A stretch of 39,395 nt of DNA from the NCBI RefSeq assembly GCF_000374445.1, contig NZ_KB894450.1:1-39395 (forward strand), read 5' to 3'. Under the pieces are notes generated by a model, which made no database searches, was not told the DNA's origin, and saw only the letters and a list, made by a program, of their open reading frames with translations. This DNA is from Actinokineospora enzanensis DSM 44649 (GTDB taxonomy: Bacteria; Actinomycetota; Actinomycetes; Mycobacteriales; Pseudonocardiaceae). The translations under genes and the position numbers were made by a program. This document shows, in pieces, positions 28,055 through 36,046 of the stretch; the first letter of the stretch is position 1; the number at the start of each line of letters is the position of its first letter.

Positions 28055-28082
28055 CGGCGGGTACCTCCAAGGTACCCCGCCG
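28055..28082 (-). terminator. Hairpin between pyrE and DUF2784 gene
   Basis: CGGCGGGTACC pairs with GGTACCCCGCCG around TCCAA, with one bulged base. It lies 31 bases downstream of pyrE and just upstream of the DUF2784 ribosome site, so it may terminate pyrE transcription or act in the 5' leader. Confidence 0.5.
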
Positions 28083-28102
28083 TGCGGGGAGGGCCACCGG
28101 TA

Positions 28103-28116
28103 TTAACCCTGGTCAA
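28103..28116. promoter_or_regulatory. Imperfect palindrome at the pyrE stop, possible operator or promoter element
   Basis: Read on the minus strand this is TTGACCAGGGTTAA, a palindrome with one mismatch per half. TTGACC also resembles a -35 hexamer for the DUF2784 operon. It spans the pyrE stop codon. Confidence 0.3.
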
Positions 28117-28688
28117 TCCCCTAGGGGTAGACCGATATCGGCGCGTCCGAGCAGGTAGCGGTAGGGCAGGCCGCGGGCCTCGATCGCCTCCCGCGCGCCG
28201 GTGTCCCGGTCGACGACGGTGACCACGCCGATGACGGTCGCGCCCGCCTCCGCCAGCGCGTCGACGGCGGTCAGCACGCTGCCACCGGTCGTCGAGGTGT
28301 CCTCCACCGCCAGCACCCGCTGCCCGGCGACCTCGATCCCCTCGACCCGCCGCTGCATACCGTGCTCCTTGGTGGCCTTGCGCACCACGAAGGCGTCCAG
28401 CACCTCACCGGCCGCGGCCGCGGCGTGCATCATCGCCACCGCGACCGGGTCCGCGCCCAGGGTGAGACCACCCGCGGCGACGTAGTCCCAGTCGGCGGTG
28501 AGCTGCCGCAGCAGCCGCCCGATGAGCGGGGCCGCGGAGTGATGCAGTGTGGCCCGGCGGAGGTCGACGTAGTGGTCGGCCTCCTTGCCGGACGCGAGCG
28601 TGACCTTGCCGTGCACGATGGCAAGTTCGCTCACCAGGCGGGCCAGTTCGCCCTTGGCGGAGGAATCGACAGAAGGAGCGGTTCGCAC
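28113..28688 (-). CDS. pyrE: Orotate phosphoribosyltransferase
   Basis: 191 residues from GTG 28688, which has GAGAGG upstream and matches the family's N-terminus; ATG 28706 would add six residues. The signature segments are KVTLASGKEADHYVDLRRAT, GGLTLGADPVAVA, FVVRKATKEHG (flexible catalytic loop) and the PRPP-binding VLAVEDTSTTGGSVLTA (about 125-141). It converts orotate and PRPP to OMP in de novo pyrimidine synthesis. It is not next to other pyr genes; the upstream gene encodes a scramblase-like protein 28 bases away, probably in the same transcript. Confidence 0.95.
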   Translation of the reverse strand: MRTAPSVDSSAKGELARLVSELAIVHGKVTLASGKEADHYVDLRRATLHHSAAPLIGRLLRQLTADWDYVAAGGLTLGADPVAVAMMHAAAAAGEVLDAFVVRKATKEHGMQRRVEGIEVAGQRVLAVEDTSTTGGSVLTAVDALAEAGATVIGVVTVVDRDTGAREAIEARGLPYRYLLGRADIGLPLGD

Positions 28689-28716
28689 GGGGTGCAAGCC
28701 TCTCATGCCCGCCCGC

Positions 28717-29547
28717 TCAGCCGAAGCCCCGGCTGTCCTGCTTGAGCGCGGTGTCCACGGTCAGTGCCGAGGCCACCACCATGCTCAACAGCGGGTCGGC
28801 CAGCTGCCGGTGGATCTGCAGCACGTAGTTGTCCGCGGTGGTGAACAGGGTCTTGGCGATGCCCTCGAAGGTCTTGGTGATCCGCGCGACCTCGGCCCCG
28901 GTGTGGTCCAGGATGGCGAAGTTCCAGGCCCGCCAGTTCTCCGCCTGGATGCCACCGATGTCCTGGCCGTTCACCACGAACGAGAACCGGATCTTGCCGA
29001 ACACGTTCTGCTGCACGATCTCGCCAAGCGGCGACCCATCGCCCCGCTCGACCACCATGCGCGACTTGAACACCTTCGCCGGGCGGGTCAGGCGCAGCAC
29101 GGTCTGGTGGTTGAGGTCACGCACCTCCAGCCGGTGCGTCAGGAACTGGTCGTAGCTGCTCAGGAAGCGCACGGCCTTCTTCAGCGCGCTCTGGCCGACC
29201 TCGGCGACCGAGCCGATCTGGCGGCCGTTCTGGTCGAAGACCGAGTACTCGTTCGACATCTCGATCAGCTTGACCTTCTGGTTCACCACCAGCACGGGCT
29301 CGCTGAACAGGGTGCCGCCACCCTGGCCGGTCTGGCCGACCCCGGCGCGGCGCTGCTGGTCGCGGATCTTGTTCGGGTCGGGCGCGCCGCCGAGCGGGAT
29401 CTCCCAGCCACTGCCGTCACTGCGCGGGGGCTGGCCCTGGGCCTGGCCCGCCTGCTGGGTGTGGTTGGTCCACTGGGTGCCGTCCCACCAACGCAGGAGG
29501 GGGGAGCCGGGGTTCTCGGGATACCACCCGGGCTGGGGGTTTGTCAT
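28717..29547 (-). CDS. Scramblase-like (LURP-one-related) protein with N-terminal DUF2510 domain
   Basis: A 276-residue protein. Residues 1-30 form the DUF2510 motif (PGWYPENPGSPLLRWWDGTQWT), common at the N-terminus of actinobacterial membrane-associated proteins. A Gln/Gly-rich linker follows to about residue 80. The rest is a twelve-stranded tubby/LURP/scramblase-type barrel: SEPVLVVNQKVKLIEMSNEYSVFD, HRLEVRDLNHQTVLRLTRP, IGGIQAENWRAWNFAILD, and a hydrophobic last helix (DPLLSMVVASALTVDTAL). The family may bind lipids; activity in bacteria is unproven. It precedes pyrE in the same direction. Confidence 0.85.
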   Translation of the reverse strand: MTNPQPGWYPENPGSPLLRWWDGTQWTNHTQQAGQAQGQPPRSDGSGWEIPLGGAPDPNKIRDQQRRAGVGQTGQGGGTLFSEPVLVVNQKVKLIEMSNEYSVFDQNGRQIGSVAEVGQSALKKAVRFLSSYDQFLTHRLEVRDLNHQTVLRLTRPAKVFKSRMVVERGDGSPLGEIVQQNVFGKIRFSFVVNGQDIGGIQAENWRAWNFAILDHTGAEVARITKTFEGIAKTLFTTADNYVLQIHRQLADPLLSMVVASALTVDTALKQDSRGFG

Positions 29548-29636
29548 GCGGGGAGCCTAGCCCGAGTGGGTTGTCTTTTGCGGCTGGTTGGAGGCGTGCG
29601 CCGAGTGTCCGGGTTGTCCGAATGTGGTCCGTGGTG

Positions 29637-29813
29637 TTACGCGGCTCGCTTGTGGATTTGGCCCACCTGCGGCGTCAAGCCGAGCATCGCCAGCAGTTCG
29701 GCGCATTCCTCAGCGTCTGCGGCTGTTGCCGCCACTACCCGCGTGGCCCTGCGTCGTTGTTCCGTCGAGACGGCTACGTCCAGGTCGCCGGTCATACCGA
29801 GGTCGTCGGACAT
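29637..29813 (-). CDS. Small conserved-looking protein, 58 residues
   Basis: ATG 29813 is preceded by AGGAG seven bases upstream on the minus strand, a good ribosome site; the frame's upstream ATG at 29864 lacks one. The protein (MSDDLGMTGDLDVAVST...) has a basic patch (EQRRRATRVV), an Ala-rich helix with one Cys (AADAEECAELLAMLGL) and a basic tail (QVGQIHKRAA). The E-C-x-x-L-L-x-M-L-G-L core resembles short conserved actinobacterial proteins of unknown role. It stands alone, between the scramblase-like gene and lacI-type gene. Confidence 0.55.
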   Translation of the reverse strand: MSDDLGMTGDLDVAVSTEQRRRATRVVAATAADAEECAELLAMLGLTPQVGQIHKRAA

Positions 29814-29938
29814 GGAGACCACTCCTTGCGCTGTGTAGGTCCGGGTCGCGCCCGAGATACCCACGATCGTGTGTCGTCACACGTGTCCGGGTCACAGCTC
29901 GTCCGGGATGGGCTACTGGCGCGGGAGAGACCTCCTCT

Positions 29939-30934
29939 TCAGCAGCCGCAGGAACCCCGGTGAACGAGTTCGGGGGCCAGCAGGACGGTTTCCGGTGCGC
30001 GGTCCGGATTCTTGAGGCGGGACATCAGCAGTCGCACGGCTGAGCGGCCGATCTCGTCGACCGGGTGGGCCATGGTGGTGATGCCGGGGCTGACCAGGTC
30101 CGCCCAGTCGACCTCGTCGTGGCCCGCGATGGACAGGTCGCGGCCGATCTCCAGGCCGTGCGCGCGGGCCTCGCGGTAGGCGCCCGCGGTCATCGCGCCG
30201 TTGCCGGTGATGACGGCGGTGGGGCGGTCCGGGACGCGGAGTAGTCGGCGCATGGCCAGGACGCCGTCCTCGTGGGTGGCGCCGCCGCCCGCGACCAGGT
30301 TGGAGTCCCAGCGGAGGCCGGAGCGGCCCAGGCCGAGGCGGTAGCCGAGGGTGCGTTCCTCGCTGGCGCTCATCCACTCGACGCCGCTGATGAAGGCGAT
30401 GCGGCGATGGCCGGCGCCTGCCAGGTGGGAGACCAGGGCCGAGGTGGACTGGATGTTCTCCGGGCCGACCTGGTCCAGCTTGATCTTGTGCGAGACCCGG
30501 TCCACCAGTACCGCGGGCACTCCGGTGCGGGCCAGTTCCTCCAAAGTGGACGTGTCGCCCGGGGCGGGGGTGAGCAGCACGCCGTCCACCCGGCGGGCGC
30601 GCAGCTTGTGCACGGCCGAGCGTTCGCCGTCCTCGGTGTCCAGCGTGTCGCCCAGCAACACCGTGTAGCCTGCAGCGCTGGCCTCCGCCTCGATGGCGTG
30701 GATCAGTTGGGCCAGGTGCGGGTTCGCCAGTAACGACATCGCCACGCCGATGGACATGGTGCCGCCGGTGACCAGCGAGCGGGCGATCGCGTTGCCGGTG
30801 TACCCGGTCGCCTCGATCGCCGCCTGGACCCGGTCGCGGGTCGCCGCGGCCACCGGTCTGGTCTCGTTGACCACGTGTGAGACGGTGCTGATCGACACCC
30901 CGGCCAACCGGGCGACGTCCTCCATAGTGGCCAC
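29939..30934 (-). CDS. LacI-family transcriptional regulator
   Basis: 331 residues from GTG 30934 (ATG 30925 is three codons inside). The LacI helix-turn-helix and hinge are exact: MEDVARLAGVSISTVSHVVN, RPVAAATRDRVQAAIEATGY, NAIARSLVTGGT. The periplasmic-binding-protein-like core follows (IGVAMSLLANPHLAQLI, VDGVLLTPAP, PAVLVDRVS, AFISGVEW, PTAVITGNGAMTAGAY, GHDEVDWADLVSPGITTMAHP). The inducer is probably a sugar or nucleoside. It is divergent from a kinase gene with a LacI-type operator in between. Confidence 0.94.
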   Translation of the reverse strand: MATMEDVARLAGVSISTVSHVVNETRPVAAATRDRVQAAIEATGYTGNAIARSLVTGGTMSIGVAMSLLANPHLAQLIHAIEAEASAAGYTVLLGDTLDTEDGERSAVHKLRARRVDGVLLTPAPGDTSTLEELARTGVPAVLVDRVSHKIKLDQVGPENIQSTSALVSHLAGAGHRRIAFISGVEWMSASEERTLGYRLGLGRSGLRWDSNLVAGGGATHEDGVLAMRRLLRVPDRPTAVITGNGAMTAGAYREARAHGLEIGRDLSIAGHDEVDWADLVSPGITTMAHPVDEIGRSAVRLLMSRLKNPDRAPETVLLAPELVHRGSCGC

Positions 30935-30959
30935 TGCGTGCTCTGCTCCACTCGCTCTG

Positions 30960-30971
30960 GCAAACGCTTGC
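30960..30971. promoter_or_regulatory. LacI-type operator between lacI-like gene and kinase gene
   Basis: GCAAACGCTTGC is a palindrome with a central CG and ten of twelve positions symmetric, as in LacI/GalR-family operators. It lies 26 bases upstream of the regulator start and 30 bases upstream of the kinase start, so one bound dimer could control both. Confidence 0.6.
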
Positions 30972-31001
30972 GGGAACCCTACCCACCGGGAGGCGGGAAC
31001 G

Positions 31002-31616
31002 ATGCGCCGGGAGACCTTCGCCGACCTCGTGGCGCGCGCGACGGCGCTGGCCATCCCCGGTAAGCGACACCTCCTCGGTATCTGCGGCGCCCCCGGCGCG
31101 GGCAAGTCCACCCTCGCCGAACGGCTCGCCGCCGCCCTCGGCGAGCACGCCGCCCTGGTCGGCATGGACGGCTTCCACTTGGCCCAGCGCGAACTGGACC
31201 GGCTCGGCCGCGCCGACCGCAAGGGCGCCCCGGACACCTTCGACGACGACGGCTACCGGCACCTGCTGACCAGACTGCGCGCCAACACCGACAAGATCGT
31301 CTATGCGCCGGAGTTCCGCCGCGCGATCGAGGAGCCGATTGGCTGCGCGGTCCCGGTCGGGTGTGACGTTCCCCTCGTGATCACCGAGGGCAATTACCTG
31401 CTGCTGTGGCCGGGTATCCGAACCCTGCTGGACGAGGTCTGGTTCCTCGACCCGGCGCCGGAGATCCGGCGAAACCGGCTGCTAGCACGGCACATGCACT
31501 ACGGCCGGAGCGCGGACGAGGCACGCGCCCGCACCGACGGGTCGGACGAGCGCAACGCCCGGCTCATCGCCGCCACCGCGGCGGACGCGGACCTGGTGTT
31601 CGCGGAGATCGACTGA
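31002..31616 (+). CDS. P-loop nucleoside/sugar kinase (uridine kinase/PRK-like)
   Basis: 204 residues from ATG 31002 with GGGAGG at 30988-30993. It has the P-loop GAPGAGKST (from residue 29), then VGMDGFHLAQRELD, KGAPDTFDDDGY, VITEGNYLLL (Walker B-like) and the lid segment RNRLLARHMHYGRS. These fit the YggC/FrcK-like group of the uridine kinase/phosphoribulokinase superfamily, which phosphorylates nucleosides, pantothenate or fructose. The neighbouring LacI regulator favours a sugar or nucleoside substrate, but no transporter lies nearby. Confidence 0.85.
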   Translation: MRRETFADLVARATALAIPGKRHLLGICGAPGAGKSTLAERLAAALGEHAALVGMDGFHLAQRELDRLGRADRKGAPDTFDDDGYRHLLTRLRANTDKIVYAPEFRRAIEEPIGCAVPVGCDVPLVITEGNYLLLWPGIRTLLDEVWFLDPAPEIRRNRLLARHMHYGRSADEARARTDGSDERNARLIAATAADADLVFAEID

Positions 31617-31696
31617 GCCTCACCGAGGTGTCACCTGACTGGGGCACTATGGCGAACGGTCCGCCCCCGAACGGGTCAAGGAAGGATGGAAAGCCG

Positions 31697-32107
31697 ATGC
31701 CCACGCTCACCGGCGTTCACCACGTCGCCCTCACCGTCACCGATGTCGACCGCAGCGTCCCCTGGTACGAGCGCGTCCTTGGCTTCACCACGGCCGGGCG
31801 GTCCGACGAGGGCGAGCACGGCCTGCGCAAGGTGTTCCTGCGCGGCTTCGGCATCACCCTCACCCTGGTCCAGCACCCCGGCGGCGCGCACACCGCCTTC
31901 GACGAGTGCAGACCGGGGCTGGACCACCTCACCTTCTCGGTGGCCGACGAGGTCGAACTGCGCACCTGGACCGACCGGCTCACCGAACACGGCGTCACCT
32001 TCTCGCCGATCACCGAGGAGATCTCCGCCCCTGGCACCGCCGTCGTCGCACTGCGCGACCCGGACGGCATCCAGCTCGTGCTGTGGGCTCCGCCGATCAG
32101 TCGGTGA
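31697..32107 (+). CDS. VOC-superfamily protein (glyoxalase/dioxygenase-like)
   Basis: 136 residues from ATG 31697. Two beta-alpha-beta-beta-beta units: GVHHVALTVTDVDRSVPWYERVLGF with a putative metal His, and LDHLTFSVADEVELRTWTDRL with a second His, ending VVALRDPDGIQLVLW with the expected D-P-D-G and a hydrophobic strand. A Glu normally placed in the final strand (E-L/F) is here Gln (IQLVLW), so metal binding may differ. The substrate is unknown. It converges on the DedA gene with an 11-base overlap. Confidence 0.88.
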   Translation: MPTLTGVHHVALTVTDVDRSVPWYERVLGFTTAGRSDEGEHGLRKVFLRGFGITLTLVQHPGGAHTAFDECRPGLDHLTFSVADEVELRTWTDRLTEHGVTFSPITEEISAPGTAVVALRDPDGIQLVLWAPPISR

Positions 32108-32738
32108 CCGAGACGCTGTCGACCGGCTTGCGCATCTCCTGCCGGTAGCGCCAGATCCCGTACGCGGTGCCGAGCACGAAGAACGCGATACTCCCGATCA
32201 CCGCCACGGTCTGCAACCACGGCAGCTGCTCCAGCAGCCCGGCCGCGTAGTACCCCACCAGCACCAGCGTCGGCACCCACGCCAGCCCGCCGACGAACGT
32301 CGCCACCAGGAACCGGCGCGCGTCCATCTTCGCCGCCCCCGCGATCAACGGCGCCAGCGTGCGGATCCACGGGATCCACCTGGCCACCACGATCGCGAAG
32401 AACCCCCGCCGGTCGAGGAAGTCCCGCGAGCGGTCCAGGTTCCGCTGGTTCAGCACCCGACCACCCACCCGGGTGATGATCGCGTGCCCGGTCTTGGCAC
32501 CGATGACGTAACCCAGTTGGTTGCCCGCGACCGCCACCACCGTCGCCGTCGCCGACAACCACCACGCTTGATGCTCGTGCCCGTGCTGCGCCAACACCAC
32601 CCCGGCGGCGAACAGCAGCGAGTCGCCGGGCAGGAACAACCCGACGATGAACGCGCACTCGGCGAACACGAAACCGAGCACGATCACCCACACCAGCAGT
32701 GGGCCTGCGGATTCGAGCACGCCAAGAGCGGTGTTCAC
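32097..32738 (-). CDS. DedA-family membrane protein
   Basis: 213 residues from GTG 32738. The DedA/VTT core is clear: AECAFIVGLFLPGDSLLFAAGV (re-entrant region), AVAGNQLGYVIGAKTG, then FFAIVVARWIPWIRTLAPLIAG with the conserved Arg-x-x-P and Ala-Gly, and two C-terminal helices. DedA proteins take part in lipid recycling across the membrane (including undecaprenyl phosphate and phosphatidylethanolamine in characterised cases) and in proton-gradient maintenance. Which of these applies here is not predictable. Confidence 0.92.
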   Translation of the reverse strand: MNTALGVLESAGPLLVWVIVLGFVFAECAFIVGLFLPGDSLLFAAGVVLAQHGHEHQAWWLSATATVVAVAGNQLGYVIGAKTGHAIITRVGGRVLNQRNLDRSRDFLDRRGFFAIVVARWIPWIRTLAPLIAGAAKMDARRFLVATFVGGLAWVPTLVLVGYYAAGLLEQLPWLQTVAVIGSIAFFVLGTAYGIWRYRQEMRKPVDSVSVTD

Positions 32739-32786
32739 GGCCGTAGGGTACGTGCACGGGCACGCGGCGTGCAGGTGAACCACGCC

Positions 32787-32815
32787 CTATTCACCTGGGC
32801 TTGACCACGAGTCAA
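32787..32815 (-). promoter_or_regulatory. Candidate promoter of dedA gene
   Basis: On the minus strand TTGACT (32815-32810) and GAATAG (32792-32787) are spaced by 17 bases. The inverted repeats AGGTGAA/TTCACCT (32773-32796) and TTGAC/GTCAA (32801-32815) overlap it and could bind a regulator. Confidence 0.4.
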
Positions 32816-32895
32816 CGCCCATTGTGCGCGGCCGTGCGGATGTGCTCGGTGATCGACATCGGCCGGTGTCGCCCGCCGAGTGGCCAGGGTCAGGG

Positions 32896-35442
32896 CTATT
32901 TCCATTCGTCGTAGCCGAGGGTTATGTCGTGGGTGCCGGATTGGCCTCGGGTGAGGGTGACCTGGTGGGCGGCGGGTGAGTAGCCGCTGGCGATGACGGT
33001 GTACTGGCCTTCGGTGATGTCGTCGATGGAGTAGGTGCCGTTGGCGTCGGTCGTGGTGACCGTGATGACCTCGCCGACGGCGTCCAGGACCGTGATGCGG
33101 GCGTCGGGGACGATCGTGCCCGCCGCGGTTCGGGCGATGCCGGTGAGGGTGGCGGCGCCCAGCAGTTCCGCGTCCTGGCGGTGTGGGCCGCTGTCCGGGA
33201 TGGTGACCGGGATGGCGGTGGGCTGGTAGTCGTCGGCGCGGATGACGAGGGTGCTCGGGCCGGAGCGGACGGCGGTGAAGCGGTAGCTGCCGTCGGCGGC
33301 TGTCGGCTGGGACTCGATGACCTCGCCGCGGGGGTCGGTCAGGGTGACCTGGGCGGAGCCGATGGGGGCGTGGCCGTCGGCGGTCATGACGAAGCCGTGC
33401 AGGACCGTGGCGCCGAGGAGTACGACATCCATTGTGGACTGTCCGGGTCGGACCTTCACGGCGGTGGCGCGGGGCTGGTGCTCCGGGGCAGAGGCCAGCA
33501 GCACGTAGGCGCCCGGCATGGGAGCGTCCAGCAGGTACTCTCCCGCGCCGTCCGAGCCGACGCGGCTGACCTGTTTGCCGTCGGCGTCGATCAGGGTGAG
33601 GGCGGCGCCCGCGACGATCGTGCCGTCCGGGTGGCGGACCTGGCCGCGCAGGCCGACCAGCTCGCCGCGGAGGGTGGCCGCGTCGTCCGGGTGGAAGCCG
33701 TTGGTTGGCGCGGGTTCGGAGTGGTCGAGGCCGTCCATGCTCTCCTTGGCCTCGTCCGGCAGCAGGGCCTCGCCGCCCTCCATGATCGCGGCGGGGGCGC
33801 TGGCGGTGCGCAGCGGGATCTCCTTGATGAACAGGGAGACCAGGAACGCCAGCACCATCACGCCCGCGCCGACCAGGAACACCAGCTGGATCGACTCGAC
33901 GAAGCCCTCCTGGAACGGGCGGGCCAGGCGCGGGTCGATCTGCTGCAGGAAGGACGAGTCCTGCAGCACGCCGCCGCCACCGCCGCCGCTCTGGAGGGCG
34001 GCGAACACCGGGCGGTTCACCGGGTTGGACCGCACCGCCGGGTCGGACAGCGCGGCCTGGAACTCCGGGGTGCGCATGGCGTTGTGGAACGCGGTGGAGA
34101 TGTTGTCGGTGACCGTGCTGAACAGCAGCGACAGGAACACCGCGACACCGAGCGTGCCGCCGAGCTGGCGGAAGAACGTGATGGACGCGGTGGCCACGCC
34201 CATGTCCCGGAACGGGACCGCGTTCTGCGCGGCCACGGTCAGCGTCTGCATGCAGTTGCCGAGGCCGAGGCCGAACACGACCATGTACAGGATCGGCTGC
34301 CAGATCGGCGTTTCCACATCGACCAGGTGGAACAGCGCCAGCCCGGTGACCAGCAGGGCCGAGCCGATGATCGGGAACACCTTGTAATGCCCGGTGCGCG
34401 AGGTGATCTGGCCCGAGGTGATCGAGGCGATCATGATGCCGAGCATCAGCGGCACCATCATCAGGCCCGCCTCGGTCGGCGTGAAGCCGCGCACGATCTG
34501 CAGGTACTGCGGCACCATGGTGATCCCGCCGAACATGCCGACACCCAGGATGGTGCCCGCGATGATCGTCATGGAGAACGTCGAGGTGCGGAACAGCCGC
34601 AGCGGGATCAGCGCCTCGTCCTTCATCGCCTTCTCCACCAGCAGGAAGCCGATCAGCCCGACGAAGCCGATGCCGTAGCAGACCAGCGCCCGCTGCGAGG
34701 TCCAACCCCAGTCCCGGCCCTGCTCGGCCACGATCAGCAGCGGCACCACGGTGACCGACAGGAAGATCGCGCCGAAGTAGTCCACCCGGTGGTCGTGCCG
34801 CTCGTGCGGGACGTTCAGCACCCGCATGACCACGATCAGCGCCACGATCCCGATCGGCACGTTCACCAGGAACACCCAGCGCCAGCCGGTGATGTGCAGG
34901 ATCTCCGCCTGACCGGCGAAGAACCCGCCGATGACCGGGCCGAGCACGCTGGAGGTACCGAACACGGCCAGGAAGTAGCCCTGGTACTTGGCCCGCTCCC
35001 GGGGCGGCACGATGTCCGCGATGATCGTCAGGGCGAGCGACATCAGACCGCCCGCGCCCAGCCCCTGGAATGCCCGGAACGCGGCCAGTTGGTACATCGA
35101 CTGGGAGAACGTGCAGGCCAGCGAGCCGAGCACGAACAGCGTGATGGCGGTCAGGAAGAACGGCTTGCGGCCGTAGATGTCCGACAGCTTCCCGTACAGC
35201 GGGGTGGAGACGGTGGACGTGATCAGGTAGGCGGTGGTCGCCCAGGCCTGCAGGCTGAGCCCGTCGAGGTCGTCGGCGATGGTCCGGATCGAGGTGCCGA
35301 CGATGGTCTGGTCCAGCGCGGCCAGGAACATGCCGAGCATCAGGCCGGACAGGATCACCACGATCTGCCGGTGGGTCAGCGCGGGCTTCGGCTCCTGGAC
35401 GGCGTGCTTCGCCGCGGTGTCCTCGGCGGTGACGGCGGTCAT
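32896..35442 (-). CDS. DHA2-type MFS drug efflux transporter with C-terminal carboxypeptidase-regulatory-like repeats
   Basis: 848 residues. Residues 1 to about 555 are a 14-helix EmrB/QacA-type transporter: LGMFLAALDQTIVGTSI (motif D1), YGKLSDIYGRKPFF (motif A), RAFQGLGAGGLMSLAL, and GTSSVLGPVIGGFFAG (motif C of antiporters). From about 610 to 848 there are three beta-sandwich repeats (for example GQVRHPDGTIVAGAALTLID and DANGTYSIDDITEGQYTV) of the carboxypeptidase-regulatory/transthyretin-like type. With 14 helices this tail should be cytoplasmic, which is unusual. The ATG at 35442 overlaps the marR stop, so expression is coupled to the regulator. Confidence 0.92.
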   Translation of the reverse strand: MTAVTAEDTAAKHAVQEPKPALTHRQIVVILSGLMLGMFLAALDQTIVGTSIRTIADDLDGLSLQAWATTAYLITSTVSTPLYGKLSDIYGRKPFFLTAITLFVLGSLACTFSQSMYQLAAFRAFQGLGAGGLMSLALTIIADIVPPRERAKYQGYFLAVFGTSSVLGPVIGGFFAGQAEILHITGWRWVFLVNVPIGIVALIVVMRVLNVPHERHDHRVDYFGAIFLSVTVVPLLIVAEQGRDWGWTSQRALVCYGIGFVGLIGFLLVEKAMKDEALIPLRLFRTSTFSMTIIAGTILGVGMFGGITMVPQYLQIVRGFTPTEAGLMMVPLMLGIMIASITSGQITSRTGHYKVFPIIGSALLVTGLALFHLVDVETPIWQPILYMVVFGLGLGNCMQTLTVAAQNAVPFRDMGVATASITFFRQLGGTLGVAVFLSLLFSTVTDNISTAFHNAMRTPEFQAALSDPAVRSNPVNRPVFAALQSGGGGGGVLQDSSFLQQIDPRLARPFQEGFVESIQLVFLVGAGVMVLAFLVSLFIKEIPLRTASAPAAIMEGGEALLPDEAKESMDGLDHSEPAPTNGFHPDDAATLRGELVGLRGQVRHPDGTIVAGAALTLIDADGKQVSRVGSDGAGEYLLDAPMPGAYVLLASAPEHQPRATAVKVRPGQSTMDVVLLGATVLHGFVMTADGHAPIGSAQVTLTDPRGEVIESQPTAADGSYRFTAVRSGPSTLVIRADDYQPTAIPVTIPDSGPHRQDAELLGAATLTGIARTAAGTIVPDARITVLDAVGEVITVTTTDANGTYSIDDITEGQYTVIASGYSPAAHQVTLTRGQSGTHDITLGYDEWK

Positions 35443-35957
35443 TCGGGTTCCCCTTGGTAGCTCTCTAGTTCGGCGTTGAACCGGGTCAGCAGGTGGACGA
35501 GGGTGCGGCGGTCGGTCTCCGGCCAGTCCCGCAGCAGGGTGAGGACCAGCCGGGTGCGGTGCGCGCGAGCGGCGGCGAACACCCGGTGGCCCTCCGCGGT
35601 CGGGGCCAGTACGCAGGCCCGGCCGTCGGTCGGGTCGGCGCGCCGCTCCAGCCAGCCGAGCCCGACCAGGTGGCTGACCTGGCGGCTGACCGTGGACGGG
35701 TCGGCGTGGATGGCCTCGGCGAGCGCGTTGGCGCGCAGCGGGCCGGTGTGTGTGAGCGCGGCGAGCAGCGCGTAGTTGGCGCGCTCCACCGGGTCCTGGC
35801 CGGTGAACTGCTGTTTGGCGTGGTGGGTGAGCCGGACCAGGCGTACCAGCTGCAGGCCAAGGTCGTCGGCGGTGGCCAGGTCGTCCGCGGTGCAGTCAGG
35901 CGAAAGGTCGCCCAGGACCGGGGCGGAGGCGCGCGTGCCGGGGACGGTGTCCGCCAT
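35439..35957 (-). CDS. MarR-family regulator of the efflux pump
   Basis: 172 residues from ATG 35957, with AAGGAG eight bases upstream. Winged-helix region: LRANALAEAIHADPSTVSRQVSHLVGLGWLERRADPTDGRACVLAPTAEG. The N-terminal 35 residues are Pro/Asp-rich and probably flexible. The protein overlaps the transporter gene by four bases (ATGA), a classic local regulator-pump pair. A 15-base perfect palindrome directly upstream is the likely operator. Confidence 0.93.
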   Translation of the reverse strand: MADTVPGTRASAPVLGDLSPDCTADDLATADDLGLQLVRLVRLTHHAKQQFTGQDPVERANYALLAALTHTGPLRANALAEAIHADPSTVSRQVSHLVGLGWLERRADPTDGRACVLAPTAEGHRVFAAARAHRTRLVLTLLRDWPETDRRTLVHLLTRFNAELESYQGEPE

Positions 35958-35970
35958 GCGTCTCTCCTTG

Positions 35971-35985
35971 GTTGTGCATCACAAC
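35971..35985. promoter_or_regulatory. Probable MarR operator
   Basis: GTTGTG-CAT-CACAAC is a perfect six-base inverted repeat around three bases, 13 bases upstream of the marR start codon. Binding here would block transcription of the marR-pump operon. Confidence 0.65.
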
Positions 35986-36046
35986 TGGTTGCGTTGCCCA
36001 AGCATGTTCTTCCCGGGTGGTGATCGCAAGCGCGGCGCGCGCGGCG

